Origin: Dendrobium chrysotoxum
Lineage: Eukaryota > Streptophyta > Magnoliopsida > Asparagales > Orchidaceae
Assembly: GCA_019925795.1 (NCBI GenBank)
Contig: CM034301.1
Span: 48,695,783 to 48,759,782 of the forward strand
Direction: 5' to 3'
DNA: 64,000 bases
Shown one piece after another: positions 1 to 12,487 of this stretch; positions within the stretch are counted from its first letter, which is position 1; each line of letters starts with the position of its first letter. The notes beneath the pieces are model-generated. The model was not told the DNA's origin, searched no databases, and was given only the letters and a program-made list of their open reading frames with translations. The position numbers were made by a program, and so were the translations under genes.

Positions 1-753
1 TGGGCTCGAAAGAGCCAAATGGTAAAGGGGCTTGAAAGAGCCAATTGGTAAAGGGACTCGAAAGAGTCAATGGTAAAGGAATGGCCAAATGATATGAAAA
101 TGTATACCTGATCAGTACAGAATTTATGGGCACCTCCGAGACGGGTGATAGAATATTCATTATGCATAATATCATTTATATATATTTTCTTTGCATAACT
201 GACATAGATGTTTGAGGAAAGGTTAAATGAACGCTTATGATTGAGGAAATGATATGAAAAGTTTATATGAAAAAGTTCTTATGGAAATGTTATGAACTGA
301 TGCAAGATTTACCGTCGTTTAAACTTGTTATTATAAAAAGATGTTTTATTTTGGTTTTTATGCAAATTTTTATAAATAGTATGAATTACCTGCTGAGTGA
401 GTAAGCTCACCCTGCTTTTGGGAATGCTTTTTAGGAGAAACTGATGGCTGAGCGACAGTACACCTACCGTCGTAGAGGGACTCAGGATGTCAGGTTTTTA
501 TAATTTCTGTTATGAGTTGAGTTGAGTTTGAGGATTGAGATGTGAACTCAGTTTATGTTTTAATAGTCGGATGTTATGTTGATGAAGTTTGAAAACTTTT
601 ATGTTGATTGTTTAGTGGCTCTTTCTTATGTTATTGTTGGAAGATGTTTATATTTATGAATTGCAAGTTTTATGATTTAAAAATTTGATGTGTCTCCGTA
701 CGACCTTCTGTTCTTGCCCCGTTAAGTCGGGCTAGTCGGGCCGGGTCGTGACA
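1..753 (+). mobile_element. 3' part of an LTR (Ty3/gypsy-like), cut by window start
   Basis: The stretch ends at 753 in the typical plant LTR terminus GGGTCGTGACA. It carries the A+T-rich tract, the stop-rich composition and the 'gctcacc...tttt...ggag' block seen in gypsy LTRs. The first 90 bases hold three degenerate copies of a unit reading TCGAAAGAGCCAA followed by TGGTAAAGG. No coding sequence is visible. The orientation and the gypsy label are inferred from general LTR appearance, because the 5' end lies outside the window. Confidence 0.55.
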
Positions 754-1030
754 ATCAGGATTACAAACATCATTCATTTTTTTTGGCTCCACTATCATTC
801 AACTTGTACTGAAAGCTTAGATTGCTTGGCGAATTCAAAAGTAGTAACTACCATGACCCTAAAAGATTTGGTCGAACTCAATGATATAGGCTGATTATCA
901 GTAAATAGCTAAACAATGGACAAAAGTTGGAGACTAGCCTTCAATCTAAGGTTAGGTGATTGCTTGCATGCAGACTATAATTTCAGTAAGGAAAAAACAA
1001 TTAGAGGTGCCATTAAATTTAAACACATTA

Positions 1031-1268
1031 GTGCTTTGCATTTGTGGTGGTTAACATTGATGCCTGAAGCCAAGGGCAACCTAAGATGATATTTGCAACA
1101 TTCATGTAGATGACATAACAATAGATCTTATCTGTGTAACAAACCATCTGGATAGAAACTAGACAACAAGCAGTAACAAGGATGTTTAACAGCCACATAG
1201 AAAGGAGTATGATGTGGTTCTAATTTTAAATCAACTTCCATAATATATTAGATTCTAAAGAGGGTGAA

Positions 1269-1316
<48 letters not shown>

Positions 1317-1625
1317 TAGCATTATAATTCGTTAATATCATGTGCTTTGCATTTGTGGTGGTTAACATTGATGCCTGAAGCCAAGGGCAACCAAACATGA
1401 TATTTGCAACATTCATGTAGATGACATAACAATAGATCTTATTTGTGTAACAAACCATCTGGATAGAAACTAGACAACACTAAGCAACAAGGATGTTTGA
1501 CAGCCACATAGAAAGGAGTATGATGTGGTTCTAATTTTAAATCAACTTCCATAATAGATTAGATTCTAAAGAGGATGAAACATATATATATATATATATA
1601 CTAGCATTATAATTCATTAATTGAT
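1031..1625. repeat. Tandem duplication of a ~300-bp segment with (AT)n tracts
   Basis: The segment starting GTGCTTTGCATTTGTGGTGG at 1031 recurs at 1342 with only a few differences, both copies ending at a TA-rich tract followed by ACTAGCATTATAATTC. The first copy carries a perfect (AT)n run at about 1271-1314, the second a much shorter one at about 1583-1600. No gene is visible, and the duplicated sequence is unidentified. Confidence 0.85.
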
Positions 1626-3487
1626 ATTTATTTCTTAAAATTAGATTTTAAGTTTAGTTATCTTTTTAAAATTTTTTATATATTTGATTAAGTTAGATTA
1701 TGACCAACACAAAATTACATACCAACACAAAAATATATTGATTATATTTTAGAAAAAAAGTTGGGCTAATTTTTTAATATTTAATTTGACTTAAACTCAT
1801 AAAGCTCAAATTCTGATTTTTGAACTTCTTAAAAAATTAATAAAAATCACTTATTATGAATAAAATAAATTTGATTTTTTCTAACACAAAATCTATAAAA
1901 ATTCTAATCTATTTTGACCATATTATTTTAATAGTGTATTATAATTAACTAAATTAAAAAAGAAATAATTTTTGAAATTAGCATCATTAAAAATAGATAA
2001 AAATATATTAAAATGAGATATCAAAAAAGGGAATTCTTAAGATGATAACCATCTTTTAAAATATCACAATATCAAATAATGGGTTGAAGAGTGATAGTGT
2101 GTTGCTCCATATCCAAGTTAAATTTTTTCTTATCTGTGATTGTAATTGTCATCTCGGACCTACAATCACTTGCCAATATTATTATTTATTTTCTTGATTC
2201 ATCCCATTCAGTTTTGAGATTAAAAACCTAGAAAATCAAATAAAAATGTGACATCATACCTGGTTTGTGCTTTGTGCTTGGCCTTAAGTTTTGTTGTTTA
2301 AGTCTCCTGCATTATTTACCTTGAATGCTCGATTGAACTCCTCATGTATACGATCATTATTGACACATTACATGCCATATCCTAATCAACAAGTTGTCAA
2401 AGCATATAGTAGAGTCATAGAGAGAAAAATAAATAATATAGCACATATTGGAAATAAATGCATCAAATTAGAAGATGATATTTTGAATTTTAAATGCATG
2501 AAATGGAAATAAAATCAAGTGAGAAAAATCAAAATGGGGTTAATGAAGAGGAGATATAAGTACAATGAAAGAAAAAGATTTTATCGGAGTCAAGCTTGCT
2601 TGAAAGAGGAGAGATCTTCAAGTGAAGATGAAGACGTGCCAACTCTTGAAGTGAGACTAAATGAGATAGAAACGATAAATATGAAGGTGCTTCAAAAATG
2701 ATAAGTTGCAAGAAATTCTTCAACAGAGACAGAGAGATCTTCTAAGGAGACGGAGAGAGATAACAACATTGAAGGTGAAGGGGTTTTCATGAGTGGTTTC
2801 GCACGCGTGAGCGAGTTGCAGGAGCGTGAGCCTACAATAATTTGGGGTATTGAATAAATAAAGTCAGAATGTAAAGGGTTGCAACAGAATACCAATAGGT
2901 TGAGAGATGGATGGTTGGGATTTTGTTATTTGTATAATTAAGAATGATCAAAATTATTTAACGGAAGATGAAAAGTTTTAATTAGATGAAGCATTAATAT
3001 ATTATTATGATAATTAATACCCCTTTAATGTTAGAATAGGTATTAATTAAGAAATAATAAAAATAAATATATTAATTAATCCTAATTGAATATAAAAAAA
3101 TATAATTAAATGCACCAATTCATTCTTACTTAAATGCAATTAATTTCCAATTCATTCTTACTTAAATGCAATTAATTTAAACAAAATAAAAAACGTCATG
3201 CATTTAAATGAATAAATGAATTTAATTAAATGTATAAATAAAATGAAAGGTTAATTAATCCTAATTGAATATAAAAAAATATAATTAAATGCACCAATTG
3301 GCTCTTATTTAGATGCAATCAATATAAACAAAATAAAAAACGTCATGCATTTAAATGAATAAATAAAGTTAATAAATAAGTTAATTAAATGTATAAATAA
3401 AATGAAAGGTTGAGATTCAACTTTGATAAATTAAATGGAAAGCTAGGATTGCATATGAGTGGAATTCCAAATTATTTTTATATAGTA

Positions 3488-3523
<36 letters not shown>

Positions 3524-3527
3524 ATGA
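1626..3527. other. AT-rich sequence without recognised gene; contains a local duplication
   Basis: No protein family is recognised here. Short open frames at 2291-2512 and 2519-2701 have no known motifs. A block beginning TTAATTAATCCTAATTGAAT occurs at about 3073 and again at about 3252, giving a direct duplication of roughly 180 bp. A (TA)n run sits at about 3492-3520, immediately upstream of the LINE. Confidence 0.6.
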
Positions 3528-5137
3528 AGTGTATTAAGGATGATCAAAAAGTGTTTTTTTAATGAAGGTGGATGATATATTTTGCTAAGTTTTTCAATGA
3601 ATATTGTGAGAATACGATTGACTTTAGTGATCTTAACACTCTAAATTAAAATAGAGATTTTTATTTTTATCGGCGTATTAGTAAAACGAAAGTTAGAGAG
3701 ACTTTAAAGAAAATGAAGTGTGGAAAAACTATTGGACCTGATGATATTCCATTAGAGGTGTGGAAATGCTTAGGAGATGAAGGCATTTCTTGGCTTATTA
3801 AAATTTTTAATATTATTTTGAAGACTAAAAAGATGTCAGATGAGTGGAGATTGAGTGTGCTGATTTCTATTTTTAAGAATAAAGGTGATGCACAGGATTG
3901 TGCAAATTATAGAGGAATTAAGTTGATGTGTCATACTTTAAAACTTTGGGAGAGAGTTATGGAGCATAGGTTACGACGTGATACTAATGTTTCTCAAAAT
4001 TAATTTGGATTTATGCCGGTAGGTCTACTGTGAAAGCTATTCATTTATTGAGAGGATTGATGGAGAAGTTTAGAGAGAAAAAGGAGGATCTACATATGAT
4101 ATTTATTGATTTAGAGAAAGCATATGATAAAGTTCCAAGAGAAGTGCTATGGAGAGTTCTAGAAAAGAAATGGGTTAATAATGCTTATATTCAAGTCATT
4201 AGGGATATGTATGCAAGAGTTGTTACTTGTGTTCAAACACAAGGTGGTTTGACTAAGTATTTTCCTATTTCAATTGGATTACATCAATGATAAGCCTTAA
4301 GCCCTTATCCTTTTGCTTTTGTCATGCATGTTCTTACTAGACATTTATAAGAGGATGTACCCTGGTGTATGCTTTTTGCTGATGATATTCTTCTTATTGA
4401 TAAGACTAGAGATGGAGTTGAAGGTAAAGTCGAATTATGGAGGTCAACCTTAGAGTCTATAGGTTTTCGTTTCAGTAGATCTAAAACCGAATACATGGAG
4501 TGTAATTTTAGTAGTAATGGATCTAGTGGGGGGTTTGTGACTTTGCACGATCAAGTCATTAATAAGTGTACTTATTTTAGATATCTTGGGTCTATTGTTC
4601 ATAGTGATGGTGAAATAGATGGGGATATTATTAGTAGAATTAAAGTTGGATGGTTGAAGTGGAGGAATGCTTCGAGTTTGTTGTGTGATAGAAAAGTACC
4701 ACTCAAACATAGGGGAAAATTTTATAAGATGGTGATGTGACCTGCAATGCTTTATGGCGTAGAATGTTGTTGAGATGAGGATGCTCAGGTGGATCAGTGG
4801 ATTTACTCTTAGAGACAGGATACGAAACGAGCATATCCGTGAAAAGGTTGGAGTAGCTCTAGTGACAGATAAGATTCGAGAGAGCCGCCTTAGATGGTTT
4901 GGTCATGTAAAACGGCGGCCTTCCGATGACTCTATTAGGAGATTAGATGTATTAGATTTAGCCTATGTTAAGAAAGGTAGAGGTAGATCTAAAAAGACTT
5001 GGTTAGAAAATATTAGAAATAATATTTCTTTATTAGATTTAAATAAGAATTTGACTCTTAACAGGACACCTGGAGAAAAAGGATTCATGTAGCCGACCCC
5101 ACGTAGTGGGATAAAGGCTTGATGTTGTTGTTGTTGG
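3528..5137 (+). pseudogene. Decayed RTE-type non-LTR retrotransposon (LINE), reverse transcriptase and 3' end
   Basis: Broken frames on the plus strand encode the reverse transcriptase of a plant RTE-like LINE. Visible blocks are KCGKTIGPDDIPLEVWKCLG (about 3717-3776), MIFIDLEKAYDKVPREVLWR (about 4096-4155, the RT aspartate block), MLFADDILLIDKTR (about 4369-4410, the FADD catalytic box), then the C-terminal RLRWFGHVKRRPSD and KKGRGRSKKTWLENIR blocks. Internal stops occur near 3660, 4001, 4288 and 4350, with frame changes, so it is inactive. The 5' half with the endonuclease domain is absent, as expected from 5' truncation during insertion. The 3' end runs into a (TTG)n tail at about 5124-5137, typical of RTE elements. 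The RTE assignment rests on motif memory. Confidence 0.88.
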
Positions 5138-7112
5138 CGTCGTCTAAGCGAAACTACTTTCAAGATAAGTTTCTTGTAACTCTTACCATCGATGACGAAT
5201 TTGTAAATCTTATCATTGCAAGTTGCATGCATTAGAAATATATTAGTGCATTTTCAGTCCTTCGAAGTGGCTAGGGTCATGAAAATGCATCTGGCAACAT
5301 CGATTACATCCTCAAACTCAACTTCTTCTAGCCCATTGGAATTTAAATTTTTTTGATCCATCAAATTGTTTGATGGTATGACTGTTCTAGCGACACTTGA
5401 AACTAGTGATCATGGAAGTGTTGAGTGGTCTATCTACATAGCATACTCTCATTGTTTTATAGACTGAGAGTTAGAAACCAAACCTTATCCATTCAGTTGT
5501 GTTGGGGTAGTGGGTGACTTTGGTTGGAATCTAGAGTTTTCAACCTGAGTTGAAGTGATCGAGGACTTATTAGAACTAGTTTATGATGAAAAAGTGCACG
5601 ATGGAAGCCTACAGTTTTTTTTTTCTTTTGGTTACTCCAAACCTTGTGATAGACATCCTTAATATTATTAGAATTGTATACATATAGTTTTAATCTTATG
5701 TGAGGATGCCGGTCATTACTAAATCTTGTAGTCATTTGTTACTTATCCTCAAATCCTCAAAATCTCACACCTTGATACAACCAAAATGATTACAATAATT
5801 AGTATTTGATTGAAAACCTTGCTTATAATGCAAGAGAGCCTCAATAAGATGTCACCTATAGTGGCGTGCCAAATACTTTTACTGTGGAATTCTTTTATTA
5901 TCCGCCCAAGTAAAGATGGGGTAGCTCCATGCAAGTCAATATCGTTTAGCTGACTTGGATAAATTCATTTTGAAAAATTTGTCACATTGCACGCTATTCA
6001 TCTCATGTGAAGCAAAGAAGTTTTCCATTTCAGACTCCCTATCAATGTATGCGTCAGGGTCTTGGAGACCAGTGCATGTGGAGTGTCAAAACGTTGATTC
6101 TTTGGTACGTATCATGTCAACTGGGACAATCATGGCTGACAACAGGTGCTCTGAGTGGGCCTGGTGAGCTGGTCTTTTTAGGTCTTGTCCTTGGTGAGGA
6201 TGAGTTTTATCAGGAATGTTATGATGACATTGATAAGAAATGATAGACCTCCAGCTTGAGCAGGATAGGTTTTTTTATGTAGGCGGGCCTAAATCCTCAA
6301 ATAATTTAAGAATACTAGAATCAGTTCTAATGTTAGGTGGATGGTTTTTTATAATAACAACTGGTTTATTAGTGGAACTATTTGTTCAAACAAGTTTTTC
6401 ATCATTTTGTTCAAAGTGGTCATGTTGATGATTCGTCTTGGTTCATCTTGATGCTTCTCGTCTTGTGTGACTCTTTTATCATTATCAATTTGTCTATTGG
6501 TAATTTGCTCTTTAAACTAATCATTTGGAAAATATACTCATCAAAATTATTTTGGACTTGTTCTAGAATAAATGCTATAATTATGAATAGTAATGTAGTA
6601 TATAAGTGCAACCTAGTAGGATATCTATATGTTATGCAAACAAATTTGCATGAAGCAGGTTTTAGCAAACCTCATTGCAAAATAATCAAATTTCGTCAGC
6701 TATAATTCAAGTTCAATGTATTTAAGTATTAGCAAATCACTCAATTCAAGGTCATAGAACAGTTAAAAAAGATAATTTTAGTCAATCGGTCAGTTCGCTT
6801 GCTTGTAAATCTTTCAACATGTAGGGTAATTTGCAAAAAAATTGTATGACTAATTTTTAATGAAGATTAATTGAAGCTGTTTATGCAAGGTTTTATGATT
6901 TGTCATGGATATGTGGTTATCCTAACATCAACAAAGATGTACCTTATCGCTGTAACGTGGAATATTTGAAAGCTATGATTTTCTTGTAGGTATACTGTTT
7001 TTGTCCTAGTCAACTAGAAGTGGCTATTGGTAATTTTTTTATTTTGGACGAGAAGGAGGCAGACCCGTGAAACTCTATAGAAAGGACCGGAAGATGGGTG
7101 GTGGCCTGATTT
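5138..7112. other. Intergenic sequence, no recognised gene
   Basis: Open frames of 60-107 codons occur (for example 5955-6167 and 6382-6705) but none shows a known domain, a good splice structure or codon bias. The composition resembles decayed retroelement DNA. Nothing further can be supported. Confidence 0.5.
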
Positions 7113-7120
7113 GTAGGAGA

Positions 7121-8035
7121 CAAGGTTTAAAATTGCGTAAATAAGCCTCGAGGCAGTGTGAGGCGTAAGCCTCACGGACGAAGAATTGCGTAAATACGAA
7201 TTTAAGTATTCTAGCAGGTAAAAAATAGTAAGAGCCTATAATATAATTAAAACATTTAAATGAGAAGTGAAATTAATGAAAAACAATAAAATAGATGCAA
7301 TATATGCATCTCATAGCATAATTCAAAACACAAAACTACAAATTGAAGTCTATCAGAACTCCCAAAGTACAAATAAGAAAGTACATCTAAAATCCAATCA
7401 TGTTCCATCACTAAATGGGTCTTCAGTGGAGGCACTTCATCTCCAATTGAATCTATAAATGCCAAATCTTCATCATCCTCAATCCTACCCACTTTTCTCT
7501 TCCATGTTCAATAAGAATGATTAGTGTGTTGTTAATTGCATATATTTCAAATGTAATAGCACATAAGAAAATATTGTTATTTATGGGGCAGATATGCCGG
7601 GGGTCCCAGGGGGCAGCGCCCCCGGAACAAATTTTTATTGTAAGAGTAGTTTTTATTGTGAGGGGCAACTTCTATTCGGTACGACACGTATCAATGCCGT
7701 ATCGGACAGGTATACCTCATCGATGAGAGGCGGCGCCGGCGGGAGTGGTGCCAAAAATCAGCCGAGAGTCCCCAGGCGGAGGCGGATCATGCGAACTGGG
7801 CGAACTGCGGCTTCGTCCAGGCGGGTCTGCTTGCGGTAGGTTTGGCTCCTCTATTAAAATACCCGTAAGCTTGAGGCGTACGTCTCTCCCAAAATTGCGC
7901 AATTGCGCCTCTGAGGCGCGCCTCAAGCTCATCGAGGCGTACGCCTCTTTTGGACCCAAAATTGCTTAAGCAATGAGGCGCCAGGTAGATAAATTGCACA
8001 GAGGCGCGCCTCTAATTGCGCAATTTTAAACTATG
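7121..8035. mobile_element. Non-autonomous TIR element, hAT-like (copy 1 of a family)
   Basis: The left end CAAGGTTTAAAATTGCG and the right end, read in reverse as CATAGTTTAAAATTGCG, form terminal inverted repeats. They are flanked by GTAGGAGA at 7113-7120 and 8036-8043. The flanking match can be extended to 11 bp (GTAGGAGACAA), so a Mutator-type 9-11 bp duplication is the alternative to a hAT-type 8-bp one. Subterminal regions are packed with palindromic GAGGCGTACGCCTC-like and GAGGCGCGCCTC-like motifs. A GC-rich core with a perfect-looking GGGGGCAGCGCCCCC palindrome lies at about 7606-7622. No transposase is seen. A related copy lies at 11433-12417. Confidence 0.78.
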
Positions 8036-8043
8036 GTAGGAGA

Positions 8044-10301
8044 CAAAGGCAATGAGTCGGTTCTGTGATGAAACTGACAATGTAATAGGTAGTAGATCAT
8101 CCATTGGGTGCAAGGCAAGGCACTTTGGTCTGCTGGAGCTAAAAAGGGCTCATGGGTAGTTGTGGTTGCTGGGAGTGCGAGTCATGAGTGTGGGCACATG
8201 ATAATTTAGACGCACAATAAGCTTGAGGTCTGTGGATTACTAGCAGACAACTGCATGTAGGAGTCGAATGCACGCTAAGAGAAGGCTTCTGGTGTGAATT
8301 GTAGTTGAGGCCGTGATTGTTAATGTGAGTGGGTGGAAGCGGTGCTAGATACAAGTGGGTGTAAGTTGCAAGAGGCATGCATTGGACGTAGGAGTGCACG
8401 TGTGATGATGCATATACTGTAGGCGAATCATGTGTGTCTCTAACTAGGACAAATATTGAGAAGGTTTTGTGGGTGTATGCATGGTGCACAATAGGGCTTG
8501 CCATGTGCGAAAAAATAAGGGTGGTGCTGATGGGTTCAATTACGTGAAGGCAAGGGCAAGTGATTTGGGTGAGCAGTTTGCGTAATTTGCGAGAAACTGT
8601 TTATGATGGACAATGATGCAAACGCTATCCATTTATGGGAAGATTTGTGATTTGGGCTTGCGGGTGTGGCGATACAGATGTTTGCGGGATTGATCAACAT
8701 GGCTCTGATATCAAAATTGAACAGGATAGGAGAAATAACTCCACCTATGCAACTTGGAGTGATTTGCATAAAACTTGTGTGCCCCCATTCTTTTGCATAA
8801 AAATACAAAATAAATTGAACTTATTAGACATCTGCATTCATATAAGAATAATAACTTTATTCAGCTTTTTTTTTTCTTTGCAAGGAGTGGCAAACCATTT
8901 TCTTTTATGCATTTCCGTCTTTTATTAATCATACAAACTTGTTAAAATGCAGATGAGATAAATATTTATTACACTAGTGATTGGTGGTTGTTAGGGATGG
9001 ATTAATTGACAATTTAGGGGCTATCAAGTTCGTTACCTTTTAATTCTTTATGAATTGATGAAGATGTGGAGAGAAAGAACTGCACATACTTAATTTGAAT
9101 TGGACCCACTTACATGATTTGGATCTTAAGACTAATCAATTGGCCTTATAAATAATCATTTTTCATTCATTATTAATCAATTAATTAATAATTATATATC
9201 ATGAGTCATTATTTATAAAAATAGGTTACAAGAACAAAGCTAATATTTGAAATAAAATATAATCCTATCTAATTAGCAAGCATTCAAATTTAACTTGATA
9301 TTATACAAAAGAAGATACTAGAATCTAATAAAATAAATCAAACTTAAAAAAAAAAAGAGAAAATTATCCATAAATAGAAATGGGCCTAGACTTGAAAATA
9401 TGCTTAATTCAATTTAGTTATGGCCTAATTTGACTCCTTATGATTGGCATATGAGTAATTGGGCTTTTGCGGGATGATTTGGCTTGAGTACTGGCATGTA
9501 TTGCATCAACTCTATTGAGGTGCAAAGAACTATCCTTTAGAGAGTTAATATATGTGTAGTCCTTCAAGATATCATTGGCTAGCTTTTATGGTTCATTCGT
9601 GGTCATCCAAGCATCAGCTAAAGGAGGCACGTCTTTTCACCTAACTAGGAATTTGGTCTCTAAATTTTTTCTAGGAGTTGCTTCATAAAAAATGACACTC
9701 TTAACATCCAAGTAGGATGTGCAGAAGCAATACCTATCGTAGAAATTAGCAGGCTATTCTCGAGGAGCTAATAGTTCTTGATAAGCCAATATGTCATCAA
9801 TGTAGAAAAATAGGGCTAATGACTGTAGGATTAGCAAGCAGTGAAGGGTCACTTGTTTCGGTTTTCTTTTCCTTATTTTATGAAATTCAATATCAGAATA
9901 TTTTTCAATCTTTAAGCCTCTCTTCCTTCACCTTAATTCCAATTGCTTATAATTTTTTTTTATCTTTGGTAACCAAAAAATATTAATAAGCTGATGCTTC
10001 CCATTAGCGCGCGCGCACACAAACGTTCCTCCACGTATCCTGTGCACGCTAAGTGAAATTTTATCGGTAAGATTTTTAAATTGTCTAGATATTCAAATGT
10101 TAAGAAGAATCCCATGAAGAAACGTGGCCTTCTCTTTAAAGGCAGAAATCACTAACCGTGTTTGTCTCCTCCTATTGTAGATAATGTATAGCATGGATTT
10201 GATTTCACAACTGCCTAGGCCTTGCCTGATGGCTTCTAAAGTTCTTAGTACAGGCAATATCTGAGATGCTGTATTCCTTTATGGTAGCTGCTCATTTGTG
10301 G
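8044..10301. other. Intergenic sequence; isolated tRNA-Met primer-site-like motif
   Basis: No gene is recognised. At 8701-8713 the minus strand reads TGATATCAGAGCC, one mismatch from the initiator-Met tRNA primer-binding site TGGTATCAGAGCC. It is followed on the plus strand by TGAACAGG at 8718, which could be the end of a minus-strand LTR, so a decayed LTR retroelement may cover part of this stretch. The G/T-rich sequence 8139-8504 yields a long minus-strand open frame with no protein features. A poly-T run at about 9951-9960 may be a LINE tail. Confidence 0.4.
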
Positions 10302-10535
10302 GAGAAATTATTACGTGCGGAGTCCGGACGTAGAGTTATATCAAGACTCCAATAAAAATTTCACATGTGTCCTTATACACACTGTGTATATTATGTATAT
10401 AAGTTTGTACACATTATATACATAATTTTATAATTTATATATACTGTGTACAGTTGTACACACTATGTACAAGAATACCTGTCATATTTTTATTAGAGTC
10501 CGGACGTAACCGGACTCCGCACGTAATAATTTCTC
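10302..10535. mobile_element. Mutator-like MITE, 234 bp, with 9-bp target site duplication
   Basis: Both ends read inward as GAGAAATTATTACGTGCGGA followed by GTCCGG, giving a perfect 26-bp inverted repeat. The element is flanked by CATTTGTGG at 10293-10301 and 10536-10544, a perfect 9-bp duplication typical of Mutator-like elements. The interior has smaller palindromes built from TGTACACA/TGTGTACA-like words. It is non-coding. A relative lies at 61936-62090. Confidence 0.92.
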
Positions 10536-10627
10536 CATTTGTGGAGCTTAAAGCATTCACCAGCCTTTTTTGATTGATGTGATGTATTTTAAGCTTATAA
10601 TCACCTGTAGAATAGTTTCATTCTAGT

Positions 10628-10724
10628 AATTTATGCAGGGTAATGGAGATCCACTTCGAAGTGCTGCTGGACAATCGGCAAATTCTCATTCCACCAAACA
10701 GTCTGTGAATTCACCAAACGGTTA
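10628..10724 (+). pseudogene. Candidate 3'-terminal exon of an unidentified gene or gene relic
   Basis: A good splice acceptor (pyrimidine-rich tract then ATGCAG) is followed from about 10638 by an open stretch reading GNGDPLRSAAGQSANSHSTK and then QSVNSPNG before a TAA. The downstream 400 bp looks like an ordinary 3' untranslated region rather than a transposon. I could not find upstream exons of a known family; a MITE sits about 100 bp upstream and older transposons beyond it. I do not recognise the protein. It may be a real terminal exon, a relic, or chance. Confidence 0.25.
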
Positions 10725-11432
10725 ATGTCCACTTCTAGCTAGTTAAGGGTGAGATTCTTTTTATTTTTTTGGCATTTCTTCTCAGCGTTTCAATGGCACA
10801 TGCTTGCAATTAGACAGAAATATGTGATCCTGTTCCAAGAAAATTGATACTATTAACTGGTATCTGAATCATCTGTTCAGATTATGTATAGATTTATTTC
10901 TGTTCAGGCCAGTTAATTCTGCATGAGGTGCGGTCGTACATTTGTTGTTGTCAAACACTGCAGTAGCTTTTATGCTAGAGGGTTTATTGGAATTGCTTAT
11001 GACAGCGATTACTGTATCAGCTTTTTAAAATTACAAGATGATAGAAATTTGTCAAAAACCTTCCCCAATTTCTATCAACAGGACTCGATGATTTATGCTA
11101 TATGCTTATTAAGTGTTGATCCTCAAAAAGTTTTGTAGCTCCCCGTGGCATTCAGCATCTGAAGGGATAATTGTGGTTAGTCTAGCTCAGGGTGGCCCCG
11201 TATTTATCTGCAGGATTGGGCAGGGAATCAAGTAATTATGAAATTAATGGTCTAATAAATAAATGCCCAGCTTAATTTAGTGGTTTAAATAGTCATAATG
11301 TCCTTAGTTACGGTTATGAAGGCCAGCATTAAGGTGTAACACTGACCAAACAATTGGTGAACAACGATTGATTAATGGCCATAATTTTAATAACTGAACT
11401 TATTTACGGAGCTAAAGATCAATCTCATGATC

Positions 11433-12417
11433 CATTGTTTAAAATTGTGTAATATGACGCTCGCCTCGGCGCAATTTCATTGAAAAATATCTCGAGATTT
11501 ACGCCTTGAACCATTTTATAAGGATTGCGTCTCAACTTGGTTGAGGCCCATCTTGAGAAATGTCTCGCCTCTTTGCCGTGAGCAGTACATCTCACCCTAC
11601 TTATATATATATTTTTATTAAAATTTACCTAAATTTTAAATGAAAGTTCCAAACAAATCATGTATTAATGCACCCTCGTGCCACACCAACTTCCTCTAGA
11701 TTGCCTCAACCTCTAGTCTACCGCCTTCACTGCAACCACCACTGTCGTTACCCTTGTCATTAATAACTTGAAAGTTGCACAGCACCACAATCTCTACCTC
11801 TAAAAATTTAAGAGTATTTCTCTCATCATTATATTGATGATAAATATTTATGAAAGACGAAGATGACTGAAATAAATGATGAAGAAGTAGATTGGGAGGT
11901 TTGGACTCCACAGGATGAGGTAGGGGACATGCCAATTTGTTATGATGATCACTCCAATAAAAAATCTCTCACTGATGACCGTGCAGATGATTTCTGAGTT
12001 GTTGACAACTATTTTAGCTTTTTTAAGAATTAACTGTGGATAAGTAAGAAAGTGAGAAAGAAGGAATTTGAAACTAAACTTGATGTTATATGATATTTTT
12101 ATGCAATTCTTATATTTTATATTATTTTGTTCTTGAATTTCAATTCTATTTCATGCAATTTATCACTTGCCATTTTACATCATGTGCAATTTTTTTTATA
12201 TGTATGTCAATTTGTTATTTGATAGTTCAATAAAAAGCTAATATGTAATTCTTTAATATATTATTTTGGTATTATATAAAAGATCACTTTTAACCTTTAT
12301 CTTCACTTCACACAATTATTAGATTTTGAGGCTTACGCCTCAAAACGCCATGAGGCTTACGTCTCGTCTCACAAACGGAGAACGCCTCAATACCCAATTA
12401 CACAATTTTAAACTTTG
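11433..12417. mobile_element. Non-autonomous TIR element, hAT-like (copy 2 of a family)
   Basis: The ends read inward as CATTGTTTAAAATTGTGTAA and CAAAGTTTAAAATTGTGTAA, matching the element at 7121-8035. Flanks are TCATGATC (11425-11432) and TCATGATA (12418-12425), 7 of 8 identical. Both ends again carry GAGGC-rich palindromes such as GAGGCTTACGCCTC. The interior has no transposase. It is older than copy 1, judged by the imperfect flanks and decayed motifs. Confidence 0.75.
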
Positions 12418-12487
12418 TCATGATACAAACACTTATGTTTTGTTTCTTCTTAATAGTTTTAAGCCACAACCCTACAAAACTTGTAAG

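Noticed and set aside
8139..8504. 121-codon minus-strand frame, His/Thr/Ser-rich
   Set aside because: Composition artefact of a G/T-rich stretch; no conserved block and no start or splice context.
9790..9835. Minus-strand text FYIDDILAY, like a reverse transcriptase catalytic box
   Set aside because: The flanking codons do not continue any RT block and a stop follows within 15 codons; probably chance or too decayed to call.
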